Below are positions 1-10,025 of a stretch of DNA of 64,000 nt, piece after piece; the stretch's first letter is position 1; the number at the start of each line of letters is the position of its first letter. Origin of the DNA: Takakia lepidozioides. Its lineage: Eukaryota; Streptophyta; Takakiopsida; Takakiales; Takakiaceae. The notes below the pieces were generated by a model that did not search any database, was not told the origin of the DNA, and saw only the letters and a list, made by a program, of their open reading frames with translations. The stretch spans positions 10,416,001 through 10,480,000 of the forward strand of contig CM060734.1 in NCBI GenBank assembly GCA_030704615.1, in the 5' to 3' direction. The position numbers and the translations under genes are program-made.

Positions 1-160
1 TTTTGACATGTTACTTGCCAATGTGGCAACAAGAAAGTATCAAAAAATAGATAACAGAGACGAGGAGAAGCTCTGGAATGAATACGTTTCCAATCCCAGT
101 CAATGGTGGAACAACCGAGGCAAAAAGGTGTATGCCTGTTGGAAGTAGACGCAAGTCAGC

Positions 161-290
161 ATAGGAACTAGTGTGATAAGTAGGTTGGGGTGTTTGCTGG
201 AAGAGTTCTAGGCTGTCATTGTTAACTGCTAGCAGCAAGGCAAGGATGTATGCATGATTTGTGTAGAGGCATAGAGTTGAAGGAGCAGGG
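161..290 (+). repeat. ~130-bp direct repeat, copy 1
   Basis: This segment begins ataggaactagtgtgataag and ends in aaggagcaggg. It recurs at 1048-1179 with about 15-20% scattered substitutions. The two copies are about 890 bp apart in direct orientation. The divergence indicates an old duplication or two copies of a dispersed repeat. Confidence 0.8.
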
Positions 291-1047
291 GCAGCGGAAA
301 CCTTGGAGGCGCAAAGATGGTGTGTTCATGTATTTTGAAGGTATGTGTTTTGGGTCTTTTCTACTGTGTCCAGTTAGGATGTGCTTTCTTGCCATGAGGA
401 AGGCTGGGTCAAGGAGGGAGGATTCCGGCATTTGATTCAGATGTAGCAGCCTTTTTAGTACCGCTACTTTCTGGTGGCTGAGTTATGTCCTTGAAGAACA
501 GACCAAGTATTCCGACCTGTTGTCTTTCTTCTAGGGTGGGATTGAATTGTCAGGCAGGGTTTTAGGATAGAGGTGGAACAGAAAGTGATCATATGATTGT
601 TGTATGGGTATATCTCTTGTAAGCAAAGTTCTCCCTTTACAGGGATTTTAAGCATATATAGGCCACACACACACAGAGCTTTTTGATCTCCTATTTTTTT
701 AATGCACTCAAGTGATTGGTGGTATGGTGGGGACAGACAATCTGGCATGATTGTGAATCCGAAGGGAGAAACAAAGGGTGAGTGAGATGACATCAATGTA
801 CTTGGCCCATCTGTTGGAAAGGAGTGTGCAGACTTGTGGCAAGAATTGCAAGTGTTGCCAATGCTCCCCCAATGCTATTGTTTGATTACCTTCAAAGTGG
901 TTGGTTCTATGGACTCTGACCTCAGTAACAGCTTTTTCATGGGATTTTGCAGCAAAGTTATATGCACAGTTCGGAGGTTGAATACTATCTTTGTTGAGAC
1001 ATGATTAGAAAAGTTGTGATGGTTTGCATGTCATAGATTCCTGGAGA

Positions 1048-1179
1048 ATAGGAACTAGTGTGATAAGTTGAGCTGGGTGTTTGCTGGAACAAATCTAGGC
1101 TGTCATTGTCAGCTGCTAGCAACAAGGCAAGGATGTATGCATGATCTATACAGAGGCATGGATAGCTGAAGGAGCAGGG
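1048..1179 (+). repeat. ~130-bp direct repeat, copy 2
   Basis: Mate of the copy at 161-290, in the same orientation. Both share the block containing ctaggctgtcattgt and gcaaggatgtatgcatgat. Confidence 0.8.
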
Positions 1180-1486
1180 ATAGAGTGTGGGTCCAGATTT
1201 ATCCAAGAGGGCCGGACTTCAAGCTCCAGATTACCTATGATTCCCTGTGGAAGGATAGCTACAAGAAACCTGCATGGGTAGATGGTCAACTGTCCAATGC
1301 CGCAGCAGTAGCGACACAATTGATAAAATCAGGCATTGGTAATCAAGGCACCTTCTTCAACACATTTCACCCTGGTTTTCCCTCTTATCAGAATCGGCCC
1401 TAAATTTCCATGTTGAATTCTGCAACTTATGTCTGAGGCAGGGATAGCTGCAGCAAGATGAAAGTCTTGTAAGCTGGAAATTAGGT

Positions 1487-1819
1487 GCATGCGTGTGTAA
1501 GTGTGGCAGCCTTGGAAAAGGGCAAACAGTCCATGGGAACATCATCAACGCTAGAATTGTACCAGATGTCGTTATGAACGCTGCCCTAATGAAAATGTAT
1601 GCCATATGTGGGAGCATTGAGGATGCGAAGGGGGCAATTGGTCCAATGTAACCAAACAAGATGTGGCATGTGACGATTGCAAGATGTGCAGTACACCAGG
1701 GGCGTGGGATGGAGGCTTTGGAGACCTATGATCAACAAATGATGCAGGAAGGGTTGAAGCTGGACCAGGTCATGTTTGTTTGTGTTTGTAATGCGTGTAC
1801 AAGCCTACAACAGCCCTAG
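1487..1819 (+). pseudogene. Pentatricopeptide repeat (PPR) protein fragment, decayed
   Basis: The frame starting near 1487 reads a PLS-type PPR pattern: CGSLGKGQTVHGNIINA, then DVVMNAALMKMYAICGSIED, then HQGRGMEALETYDQQM and EGLKLDQVMFVCVCNACTSL. These match successive helices of plant organelle RNA-editing or processing factors. A TAA interrupts the frame near 1648-1650 and a TAG ends it at 1817-1819. No start codon or targeting peptide is present and the flanks do not continue the repeat array. Functional PPR proteins have many 31-36-residue repeats; only about three are recognisable here, so this is a truncated relic. The family assignment is firm because spacing and residues fit. The parent gene is unknown. 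Confidence 0.7.
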
Positions 1820-2499
1820 AAAAGGTCAAAGCAATCCATGTTATTGATGTTGTCAGCGCTGGAATAATACTCTGTCATTCTTCACAGAAGCATACTTGAT
1901 TTCACAAAGAAATTAATTATTATGTTTGCAAAATTCAGACTTTGCATTACATAATAGCGTTGCAGAAAGACACGTGCTTGCTTGCTTGCGGAGGTCTTGG
2001 GATGGGCCCGCACATAAGACACCCTACATGTGCCAAAAAAAATGAAGAATAGGGGCGGGCCCTTGGGGCAGGACATGCCCTCCTTGACATGTGCACCCTC
2101 TTACCCCTGACCCCTAACATCATGTGCACCCGCCCAATTTCCTATCCATACCATGGTATAGTCCTTGTTTTTGCCCATAATACGGATATTGGATGGGTAT
2201 TGCCTTGGCAATACCAGCCGGTCCGGTTATCAACCATAGTATTGGGTTATTAACCATAGTAAAAAAAGAGGTAGAAAAAAGTATGACGCCTTCCCAGCCT
2301 GTGCGGGAAGGTGGTGGTTGGGCACGATTTGGTAGCCTTTGAAGGACAGTGGCTTAACTGTGGTGACTATTGGTTGTGGGGGGGGGGGCCGGCGGTTGGG
2401 TAATAGATATATACACGATATCATAATGGAGTATGGATTGGGATCGGAGTGGCGGAGATACGTTCTCAAGGCCAGGGAGCTAGGGAGCTAGCTGGGCGG
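1820..2499. other. Non-coding stretch with short palindrome and G-run
   Basis: No coding signal was seen. A perfect 9-bp-arm palindrome (ggtattgcc / ggcaatacc) lies at 2196-2215 and an 11-base G-run at about 2378-2388. Confidence 0.45.
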
Positions 2500-3724
2500 C
2501 GTTCTGGTGGATTGGAGAGGGAGTGCTTTGATGGGAGGCAAACCAATTGTAGCCTGGTCATGCGGTAGACGAGGTAAAACCATTTGTGTTTGATTTACAT
2601 TAGATGGAACATTAATTATACTACCACGAAGTCCATACTGTCCATACCGTTGTAATTGGTATATTTGTGCAAAAGCGATACGCGGTGCTATTAGTCTTTC
2701 TTCTAATTGGCTTAATTTATGAACAGAATCTATCGATTTATTGAGTGATATTTGACTTGGTACATGGTATTTAGGAATTTCATCCTTACCAAGTAGTAAT
2801 TTACAACTTCGACATATAAATAATTTGTTCATTTGTATTATATTTAATATCAATTTTTTCAGAATTATAAATATTAAGTTTTTTTTTGAATTTTTTTGTA
2901 AGTTTGGATATTTGTTTTTTGAAACATAGTCTATGACAACATATGCATGGATGTATTGGAATATCAAGCAAGTTTTCAGTATATTGGTATTTATGATTAT
3001 CTGATGAGTTCGAACTAATTTCTTCCTCAACATTTGAGACTGAAATTGGAGTGGAGGCAGTGTTCTTGTTACTTGGTTGTACAGTGTTTGACATATTGTC
3101 AAGTTGTATTATTGAATTATCTATATGTTTTGCAGCATTTCTTCGTTTTTGGATGATATACTTTAGGTGAGAGTAGATTTGAGAGAACGATAGTTGTAAA
3201 TTCATTTGTTGTATTGCAAAAATTTCTGCTATATGTTTGAGAGTGGAAGAAGGATAAGTTTCCATTAAATTAAACATCATATTGTCATGAATAGATAACC
3301 ATTTAAAACGTACTCGTTTAGTATGAAAGTTCATACATTCATTATTGTCTATAGATAATTGGAAATTAGTGGTTATCACTTGGTTTGCAATGTTTGGAGG
3401 AACTTCTAAACAAGTGCGATTATAGCTTTGATGGGTGTCATTTCGAGTATGTGTTGGGACCACTGTTGACATATCCTCACATATGGGACTCAATGTTGAA
3501 AGAGGAGAGATGATCGGCTCGTAATGACCATTTTTACTTGACAAAGTAGGAGAAGTATAGAAAAATATTTGAAGTGGGGTTTGCGAAACAAACTCATCGC
3601 CTGCTGATAACATAATTGTTTTTGTTGTATTTGACCAAATTAATATTCGTTTTTGCAAATAATTGGCCAAACATAATATAGCGCGATTGTCACCTTCTAG
3701 ACCCCCATTTTCAACCTTTCTCAT
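2500..3724 (-). pseudogene. Helitron/Helentron-like ORF, C-terminal OTU half plus Cys-rich domain
   Basis: The 307-codon frame 3724-2801 opens with the C-terminal half of an OTU-type cysteine protease (GDNRAILCLANYLQKRILIW, then NGHYEPI with the presumed catalytic His codon at 3524-3526). It continues through a low-complexity linker to HPCICCHRLCFKK. A shift of frame near 2815 leads into CRSCKLLLGKDEIP, then EERLIAPRIAFAQIYQL and GLRGSIINVPSNV, a conserved block found ahead of the Rep domain in Helitron proteins. The frame is lost near 2540, and neither the Rep HUH motif nor a PIF1 helicase is present in the window. This is therefore a truncated relic. The OTU domain favours the Helentron branch; that subgroup call is inference. 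Confidence 0.65.
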
Positions 3725-4296
3725 TGTTGAATAATTGGGAGTTTAAGGCTCACGTGTGCGTAAAGGCAGCGGCAGCGGCCCACGCATACGGACGCGGGGT
3801 GGCCTCGGGTCCCCGCCCCAGACACGGCAGCCGCGCGGGGTCTGCTCAGGTAGGGTCTGCTAGCCCCTAACCCTGCGAGGGTCTGCTCAGGTAGGGTCCA
3901 CCCTCCTCCTAGGCCACGTTGGGGCTGACAGCTCCCCTTTTCTAGTATAAGCAATAAAAAAAACAGATGGAGTAGCAGGAAACAGCGGTTAGTGTGGTAG
4001 TTGGGCGCTTCGGATGGTGTTCATGAGGTTGCGGGTTCAAATTTGGCTGGTGCTGTGGTGCATTTAATGATCTGCAGTGCATTAATGATGATTTTTTTTA
4101 CAAGCGAGTTTCCCCGGAAAGTTAAGTCTCGAGAGGGCGGGGCGGTATGCGGCGGGTCTGCTGCGGCAGACCCTACCGAGTATACCCGGACCCGCGAGCA
4201 AACCCACCGGGTGGTCGGGGGCGACTCGATATTCGTGCGTCCGTGCGCTGCCTGGCCCACACGTGAGCCTTATACTTCCAATTATTCAAAAATGAG
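3725..4296. mobile_element. 0.57-kb element with ~39-bp inverted ends, inserted in the OTU ORF
   Basis: The left end reads tcattgttgaataattggg... and runs to ...gctcacgtgtg; the right end is its near-perfect reverse complement, finishing ...caattattcaaaaatga. The interior is GC-rich and carries several GGGTCTGC motifs, including a hairpin gggtctgc / gcagaccc near 4155. The Helitron-like OTU reading frame lies on both sides: the catalytic Cys half is at 4312-4590 and the His half at 3724 and below. No clean target-site duplication was found. A one-ended relative of the same terminus occurs at 25771-25811. It is probably a non-autonomous DNA element; the superfamily is unknown. Confidence 0.6.
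3983..4050 (+). other. tRNA-like / SINE-like promoter remnant
   Basis: The stretch shows an A-box-like tagtgtggtagttggg and, about 35 bases on, a B-box-like gggttcaaatttggc. This resembles an internal RNA polymerase III promoter of a tRNA-derived SINE. No cloverleaf could be folded convincingly, so it is not called a tRNA gene. Confidence 0.3.
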
Positions 4297-4311
4297 AGGC
4301 ATTTTTAACAC

Positions 4312-4590
4312 TCAAAGCCATTCTCTCAATATATTCTTGGAAAGTATGGACGCCATGTAATTCAAAAAAGATTTCTGGAGAAAAATGTATTTGATTATCT
4401 CCAACATGTCGTTATTTGAGGTTTGATAATTTTGTAAGAAATAAGTCATGCTTTGTTGTCGCAACTCTTTGGATGCATATGCATCCTCCAATAAAAATGC
4501 AATACAGTCGAACAAACAATCACCGACGACATATGGATAATTTTTTACTCGTTCAAGATTTTTAGAATGTAAGACAAAATTTATATCCCA
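4312..4590 (-). pseudogene. OTU cysteine protease, N-terminal half (Helitron-like)
   Basis: On the minus strand the frame reads NLERVKNYPYVVGDCLFDCI followed by ASKELRQQSMTYFLQN. GDCLF is the OTU catalytic Cys motif (Cys codon 4516-4518). The following helix and the FLNYMASI segment match the part of the fold that should precede the His-containing half now found at 3724 and below. The two halves are separated by the inverted-end element at 3725-4296 plus a short unmatched stretch that includes a stop at 4312-4314. Original role: OTU proteases in Helentrons are accessory domains of the Rep/helicase polyprotein. The start codon lies further upstream and was not located. Confidence 0.6.
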
Positions 4591-5279
4591 TGTTCAAAAA
4601 ATGATTTGAGAATAAACTTTTTATCTGAGTAATAAATGATTACAAGATTTTTTTTATTATGACTTATTAATTTTAGTTAGATTTGATACACTATAAATGA
4701 TATCGCATAAAAAATAGGTGGTGAACATATATTTTAATAATAATAAGATATCAAAATACAGCTCATCATGACTCAAAATTACAAATCATTAATTATATTA
4801 TATAAAGGTATATGATAAATAATAATGAAAACCTTAAGAGTATATGAATTTTAAAAAATAAATAATTTTGTAACGTAAGTATTCGTGGATGTGAAATGGT
4901 ATATAAAATTGATGGATCTAAAGGGATCTGAAGGGATCTAAGATCTGAAAAAAAAATACATACAGTTTTTTCTAAAAAATAGTTCTTCATTTGCAACTTA
5001 GTTGTTTTAAAAAAATTGCTTCTTGATTTGTATATAAAATGATGGATCTAAAGGGACTTGAAGGGATCTAAGATCTGAAAAAAACTAAAGCTTTTGAAAA
5101 GTTGGAAAAATGTGGTCATTACTACACATGGAAACTTATTTAATGATTAAATATCTAATATAAAAAAATCACCTACATTCATTTAAAAATATGTATATTT
5201 ATTAATAAATTTAAGAAAAACAGATTATTGATAAATGTGAGTACTTTATTTATGGCATAAATCTATTGATTAATTACAG
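4591..5279. other. AT-rich spacer with ~45-bp direct repeat
   Basis: Very AT-rich, no coding signal. A ~45-bp segment (gatggatctaaaggg ... ggatctaagatctgaaaaaa) occurs at about 4909-4952 and again at 5037-5081, about 128 bp apart. Nothing else was recognised. Confidence 0.5.
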
Positions 5280-5942
5280 TGTTTTTCCCAATAATAGGGC
5301 CCACCCTCGAAAAGGGGCACTTGTCAAGGACGAGAACATGACTGAAAACAAACAAGAGATTAGACTAGAGGTACAAGACTAGACAAGAAGTCAAGGTCAG
5401 CGTGGCCGAGTGCATGGTGGATAAACATGAATCAAGATGATCTTTATAACAATGGACAAGAGTACAAGATACTGGAACTCGACTCGAATACTGGAAACTG
5501 GACTGGAGTACCAGATACTGGAAACTGGACTAGATACTGGAAGCTGGACTGGAGTAGGAACAAGAGTAGCTTGAACTTGTGTTGGCGAGACTGAAGAGTG
5601 TCCAGTCTCGCCTCCTATATATACTGACTACTAAGAAGTTCCCTAAGAAGCTTTCCCTATGGAGGTTTCTTAATGGAGAAGTTTCCAAGATTAAACAAAG
5701 GTTTCTTGATGGAGAAGCTTCCTTAAACAAATGAAGTATCTTGATGGAGAAGTTTCCTCCAAAAGAAGTTTCTTGAACAGTTTCCAAGTTACTATTGATA
5801 ATTTGATAAACTCCCGGTAACTTGGTAAGTAATGGTAAATCATGGTAGATCATGGTAAATCACGGTAAATTGTGGTAACATGATAACTTGGTAACTTCTG
5901 GTATTTACTCATGGTAAGTTCCTCTGGGCTATGTCTGTGACA
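5280..5942 (-). mobile_element. 3' LTR of chromovirus
   Basis: The right edge is well supported: on the minus strand a polypurine tract gatgagggggtga (5943-5955) is followed by TGTCACAGACATAG, a typical Ty3 LTR start. The left edge is set at TGTTTTTCCC (5280), giving a TG...CA-bounded LTR of about 660 bp, but no second copy is available to confirm it. Inside are a TATA-like tatatatagg on the minus strand near 5615 and three sets of short tandem repeats: gatactggaaactggact units (5460-5550), gaagtttcttgatggag units (5630-5790) and atggtaaatc units (5828-5905). Confidence 0.55.
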
Positions 5943-6546
5943 TCACCCCCTCATCTAGCGCCGAGTTCCTCGAGGAGCAGTAAAATCTTGGACTTGCTTA
6001 GAGTCGGAGAAAATCCAAAAATTCGGCGAATGGTACTTGCCAAGTATTCGGCTCTTCGTTCTTGACTCAAATGATTTATAGGTCCCTACAACCATCGATA
6101 GTGTCCAACATTTTGAACTTGGGACCACGCAGTGATTTGAGCATTCTGATTTTCGAAACTGCCTTCAAACATGATTTCGTTGCCCTTAAGGTCCGAAGCC
6201 TCAACCTCCAACAAAATTATCAGACTTCGAGTAGGCTCCACTTGCCGTCGTACGGGGTCTAGACGAGGGAGTACGCGTCGCATTGGTGGCCCATCGTCTC
6301 GAGAGCGTCGGCGTGATGTTGAAGGTCGTGAGAGTCGGAACGGCTGATCTGGTAGTTAGGTAAGCGACAACTCCAATGTATCTGGTTCCTGTGATTCCAT
6401 GTTGCCAATACAAAATGCAAGAGTGTTGGAAGTGTAGCAATATATACTGATGTATGGTGTTCCTCCCTCCTTAGCGTATATCAGGTACATTGAATGTGGA
6501 GTCTTCACCTTGAAGCTAACTTGGCTGACATCATCGTTGTGACGTC
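5943..6546 (-). other. Polypurine tract and 3' non-coding region of chromovirus
   Basis: The polypurine tract (5943-5955), which primes plus-strand DNA synthesis, lies next to the LTR. From there to the end of the chromodomain frame at 6547 no coding signal was seen. Confidence 0.5.
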
Positions 6547-8295
6547 TTATTGACGTGTAGCTCGGGACTTAGCTGGATATCGTTGATGAAACTCTTGGAC
6601 TTTGTCAGATGCATTGGCGAGGTTGGATGAAGGTTCACACGTTCATTCGCTGATGTCGTAGCCTTTCCAATGTACGAAATACTCAAAACGTTTATACTTG
6701 ATGCGAGAGTCTAGGACTTCGTCGACTTCATACTCAATTTCTTGATTGACTTCAATTGGTGGAGGTGGTACGGAGACTTTCCCTGGAATATTCGATGGAT
6801 GATACAACTCCAATAATGAAACATGAAAGACTGAATGGATGCGCATACTTCGTGGGAGTTCAAGCCGAAAACTGACCGGATTTATTTGTCGAATAATTTT
6901 GAATGGTCCCAGGCGTTGATAATCCAACTTCCTTGATGGTCGCGAGGTTTGTATGTCCCGTCGAAGAAGCCACACACGATCTCCGACCTTGAACTGGGGT
7001 TGGAGTTGGCGACGTTGATCTGCATACTCATTGTATTGTTTTTGAGCTTCTGCGAGGTGGAATGTAAGCTCCTTGTGAATCGTAGCAAGATGAGTAGCAA
7101 GGTTTTCTACAGCAGGGCTTCTAATAGTCTTCATGAGGAAAGGGTTTGCTCGAGGATAATGACCATAATTGAAGAAAAATGAAGTTTGTTTGGTCGAAGA
7201 ATGTATAGTGTTGTTGTAGGCAAACTCAGCCAATGACAGAAAGTCCGTCCAATTATCTTGGTGATAATTTATCGTACAGCGAAAATACTGCTCCAAAATC
7301 TGGTTTACACGTTCGGTTTGACCATCAGTCTGTGGATGATTAGCTGTAGAGAGGTTGATCTTAGTATCCAATATGTGAAATAATCCCCTCTAAAAATTTG
7401 ATATGAACTGTGGTCCTCGATCAGATATGATATCCTTCGGGAGTCCATGAATGCGGTAGATATTATTGAGGAAGAGTCTTGCAGTTTCCTCGCCGGTAAC
7501 CATCTTATTACATAGAATGAAATGTGTCATCTTCGTAAAACGATCTACAATAACAAGGATTGAATCGGTGGTCTTGGAAATTGAAAGGTCCATAATAAAG
7601 TCCATAGACACGGACGACCATGGACCCTTGGGAATGGGTAATGGTTGAAGAAGGCCGTAAGGTCGATATCGTGGTCCCTTCGCTCTAGCACATGTGTCGT
7701 AAGATTTTATAAATTCTTTCACAAGTTTTCACATCTGCGGCCACCAATAGTCCCTGGATATCAATTCCATTGTTTTGTTGAAGCCGAAATGTCCTGCAGC
7801 CGGAAGATCATGACATGTTTGAAGAATTCGAAGTCCTGTAGGTCCTGGAGGTACATAGAGAAGTCCATTGAAATAAAATAAGTCATCTTTGAATTCGAAG
7901 TCGTTTGTAACCTGTGGGTTGTCTCGAGGTCGATTTAATTGACTTCGTAGTGTCGTAGCAAATTGGTCGATCTTCAGTGCTTCCTGAATTTCCTTTATGA
8001 TCTTTGCATCATCATAGGTAGACATAGATAGTATATTCAATTGGAGATTTGCCGGTTTCAAGATGATGGATTTATGTTGGTTGAAAGCCGTCTCCTTTTT
8101 TTTCGGCGCAAGATACGATCGTCGAAAAAGAGCATTGAAAATGTCCGGGGCGATAGGTAATAACAAATCAAACCTTGCTAGTGACATACCCCATCTGGCT
8201 TGACGTCGATTCAAAACACGAGCACTCATAAAATATTCGAGGTTTTTGTGATATCTGCCATTTTGATTTGCAGCTGTTCCATTGTGCTGATGCAC
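6547..8295 (-). pseudogene. Chromovirus pol: RNase H end, integrase, chromodomain
   Basis: One minus-strand frame runs 8295-6547 with three internal stops. It contains the RNase H end (NLEYFMSARVLNRRQARW), the integrase zinc-binding region (GHFGFNKTMELISRDYWWPQ and CARAKG), the catalytic core (SMDFIMDL, ISDRGPQF, HPQTDGQTERVNQ), the GPY-type C-terminus, and a chromodomain (YEVDEVLDSR, then EYFVHWKGYDISE). Beyond the stop at 6643-6645 the chromodomain continues in frame (CEPSSNLANASDKVQEFHQ) to TAA at 6547. The other stops, TGA at 7729 and TAG at 7390, replace Trp codons expected in this family. Gag, protease and RT are missing: the sequence ends near 8300 beside the Ulp1 exon. Chromodomains guide integration to modified histones; this copy cannot make a full protein. 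Confidence 0.85.
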
Positions 8296-8310
8296 CCTGC
8301 GTTGTGGCAG

Positions 8311-8806
8311 GTCTCATTGGAGTTTGGTGATTATTGATCGGGTGCTCCACGTATTCACTCATCTGAACTCAATCAAAGAGATGCACAAACCCATGGAGAT
8401 ATTGCCATGGGTTCGAAATGTGTATGGAGCATGTCTCGGCTTGGAGCCGCACACTGCGTCATGGGACGAGGCCACTGCATTCATTTTTCATGTCCCTGAA
8501 GTGCCACAGCAACCCTTCTCGTGGGAATGTGGCTTTTACGTCATGTCCTTTATCGAGGGGTTCTACGACTGGTTGACGGGCGATCGTGGCAAAGGACTTG
8601 GAGAGAGAGGAAAGCCGTTTATCTCAAAGTGGTTTACATTTCGCTATGCTTGCAGGCAACGCCTAAAGTGTGTTGAGTACATTTTGGAAGCACTCAGTAC
8701 TATGGAGAATGTAGTTGTAGAAAGGCAGTTGTCATCTAGGAAGATGTCGGACGTGTCAGACTCTTCCGATGTCCGGATTATTTCATCTAGGCCGGGCAAT
8801 AAATGA
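8311..8806 (+). CDS. Ulp1/SENP-type cysteine protease, C-terminal exon
   Basis: The frame, open from a splice-acceptor-like gttgtggcag ending at 8310, shows HWSLVIIDR (catalytic His), FTHLNS (Asn where Asp is usual) and VPQQPFSWECGFYVM (oxyanion Gln and nucleophile Cys), then a ~90-residue tail ending at TGA 8804-8806. Ulp1 enzymes cleave SUMO-like modifiers; plant MULE and CACTA transposons often carry captured Ulp1 genes. Earlier exons are not visible because the chromovirus fragment abuts just upstream. The exon is open, with no internal stop. The minisatellite that follows is shared with the flank of the MULE transposase at 21.9 kb, suggesting both belonged to one transposon. Partial; the family call is firm and the transposon origin is inference. 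Confidence 0.7.
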
Positions 8807-8814
8807 AAATTTAC

Positions 8815-9237
8815 TCATGTGGTCTGTGGTGCAGGTCTGTTCATTTTTATATATGATGTGTCTGTCACTTTTGTGGATCATTTCATTAGTCTGCTGTCGT
8901 GGTCTACTGCTAAACATTTCTGGTCGATGTTTTGTATTGAGTAGTGCTCCACGTGGTCTGGCAGTACTCCTGGTCGTGGTCTGCTGCTGAACTGATGTTA
9001 TTGGTCTACTACTTCCACGGAGTTGAGTGTACTGTCTTGGTCTACCCCTGTACTGTATTGGTCTGCTTCATGTGGTCTGTGGTGCATGTCTGTTCATTTT
9101 TATATATGATGTACACTTTTGTGGAACATTTCATTAGTCTGTTATCGTGGTCTACTGCTTAACATTTGTGGTCGATGTTTTGTATTGAGTACTGCTCCAC
9201 GTGGTTTGTTGGTGAACCGATGTTATTGATCTCTCGC
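8815..9237 (+). repeat. GGTCTGC/GGTCTAC minisatellite, 253-bp tandem duplication
   Basis: A unit starting tcatgtggtctgtggtgca at 8815 is repeated from 9068; the second copy is cut short at the LTR. Within the unit, GGTCTGC/GGTCTAC/GGTCTG motifs recur roughly every 20-40 bases. Part of it (cagtactcct...ctgctgctgaactgatgttattgg) recurs at 21290-21340 beyond the retrotransposon. Confidence 0.75.
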
Positions 9238-9765
9238 TGTCGTGCGCATACGTATCGCTACACAACTACATCGTTGTCCAAACCACACCACACATATATG
9301 CACAATAAAGTAGTCTGCCACAATGATAAGAAAGCTAAAAGACACACTGTTCACACAAGAAACAACATGAATCCAACAGCATCACTCTTTAAAATAGAAG
9401 TCGAGCCAGGGGCACCCCAAGCTATGGGGACTCCACCCCACAACAACCTATCCTCCCATCATAAGCACACTCAGCTTCTAAACGCATGAAGGAGCTCGGT
9501 CGCGCAGGCTCAACTCGAGAGAGATGAGCTGCGTGACTGCCGCTCTCGTGAAGATAAGACGGGTCAGGTGTCAAACTAAACTTGACACCTGATTTAACAC
9601 TTGACCTAAATCCAAGTGTTAAATACAAATAACTAGCTTTATTCTAGCTAGTTTCACACTGTGCTTATTTAACTTGACAGTTGTCGTGCGCATACGTATC
9701 GCTACACAACTACATCGCTTCCAAACCACACCACACATATATGCACAATAAAGTAGTCTGCCACA
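9238..9765 (-). mobile_element. 3' LTR of the DNMT-bearing Ty3/gypsy element (copy 1)
   Basis: 528 bp, TG...CA bounded, with the polypurine tract immediately at its right edge. It has an unusual A-B-A build: an ~86-bp block (9238-9323) is repeated at 9680-9765, enclosing a 356-bp core (9324-9679). The LTR of copy 2 (28650-29178) has the same length and build but is more diverged. The core alone recurs at 20925-21280 with one mismatch. No matching 5' LTR with both A blocks was found on the right. Confidence 0.7.
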
Positions 9766-9780
9766 ATCGCCCCCCTAGCT
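9766..9780 (-). other. Polypurine tract, copy 1
   Basis: On the minus strand agctaggggggcgat directly precedes the LTR start TGTGGCAGAC. This is the expected plus-strand primer and fixes the LTR edge. The same tract adjoins the LTR at 29179-29193. Confidence 0.7.
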
Positions 9781-10025
9781 GGTGGATAGGTCCCTCTAAC
9801 TCCAGATAGCTACAAGATGTAATAGCCACAGCCGTACTAAGTCCTCTATCACTGTCCCTATCGTGCTCAAACTCTATCAACCAAGAGGCCGGGTACAAGA
9901 GTAGCCCCATCGTTAGTCGCCGTCTTGCAATCTGTGAACTTGAGCCAAGATCTCGTGTGTTCAAGGTCTCATAGTAGCTTGGCCTTGCATTTCTTGTTAG
10001 CCTTCCATGGTTGTATCCACTCCCA

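Larger units (their letters stand above)
1..1486. other. Sparse region, no supported gene
   Basis: Only short ORFs occur, on both strands, and none shows a recognisable domain. The one clear structure is a pair of ~130-bp direct repeats at 161-290 and 1048-1179. The stretch may be upstream debris of the PPR pseudogene that follows, but no coding similarity is visible. Confidence 0.5.

Noticed and set aside
3983-4050. Functional tRNA gene
   Set aside because: A- and B-box-like motifs only; no acceptor stem or anticodon arm could be folded.
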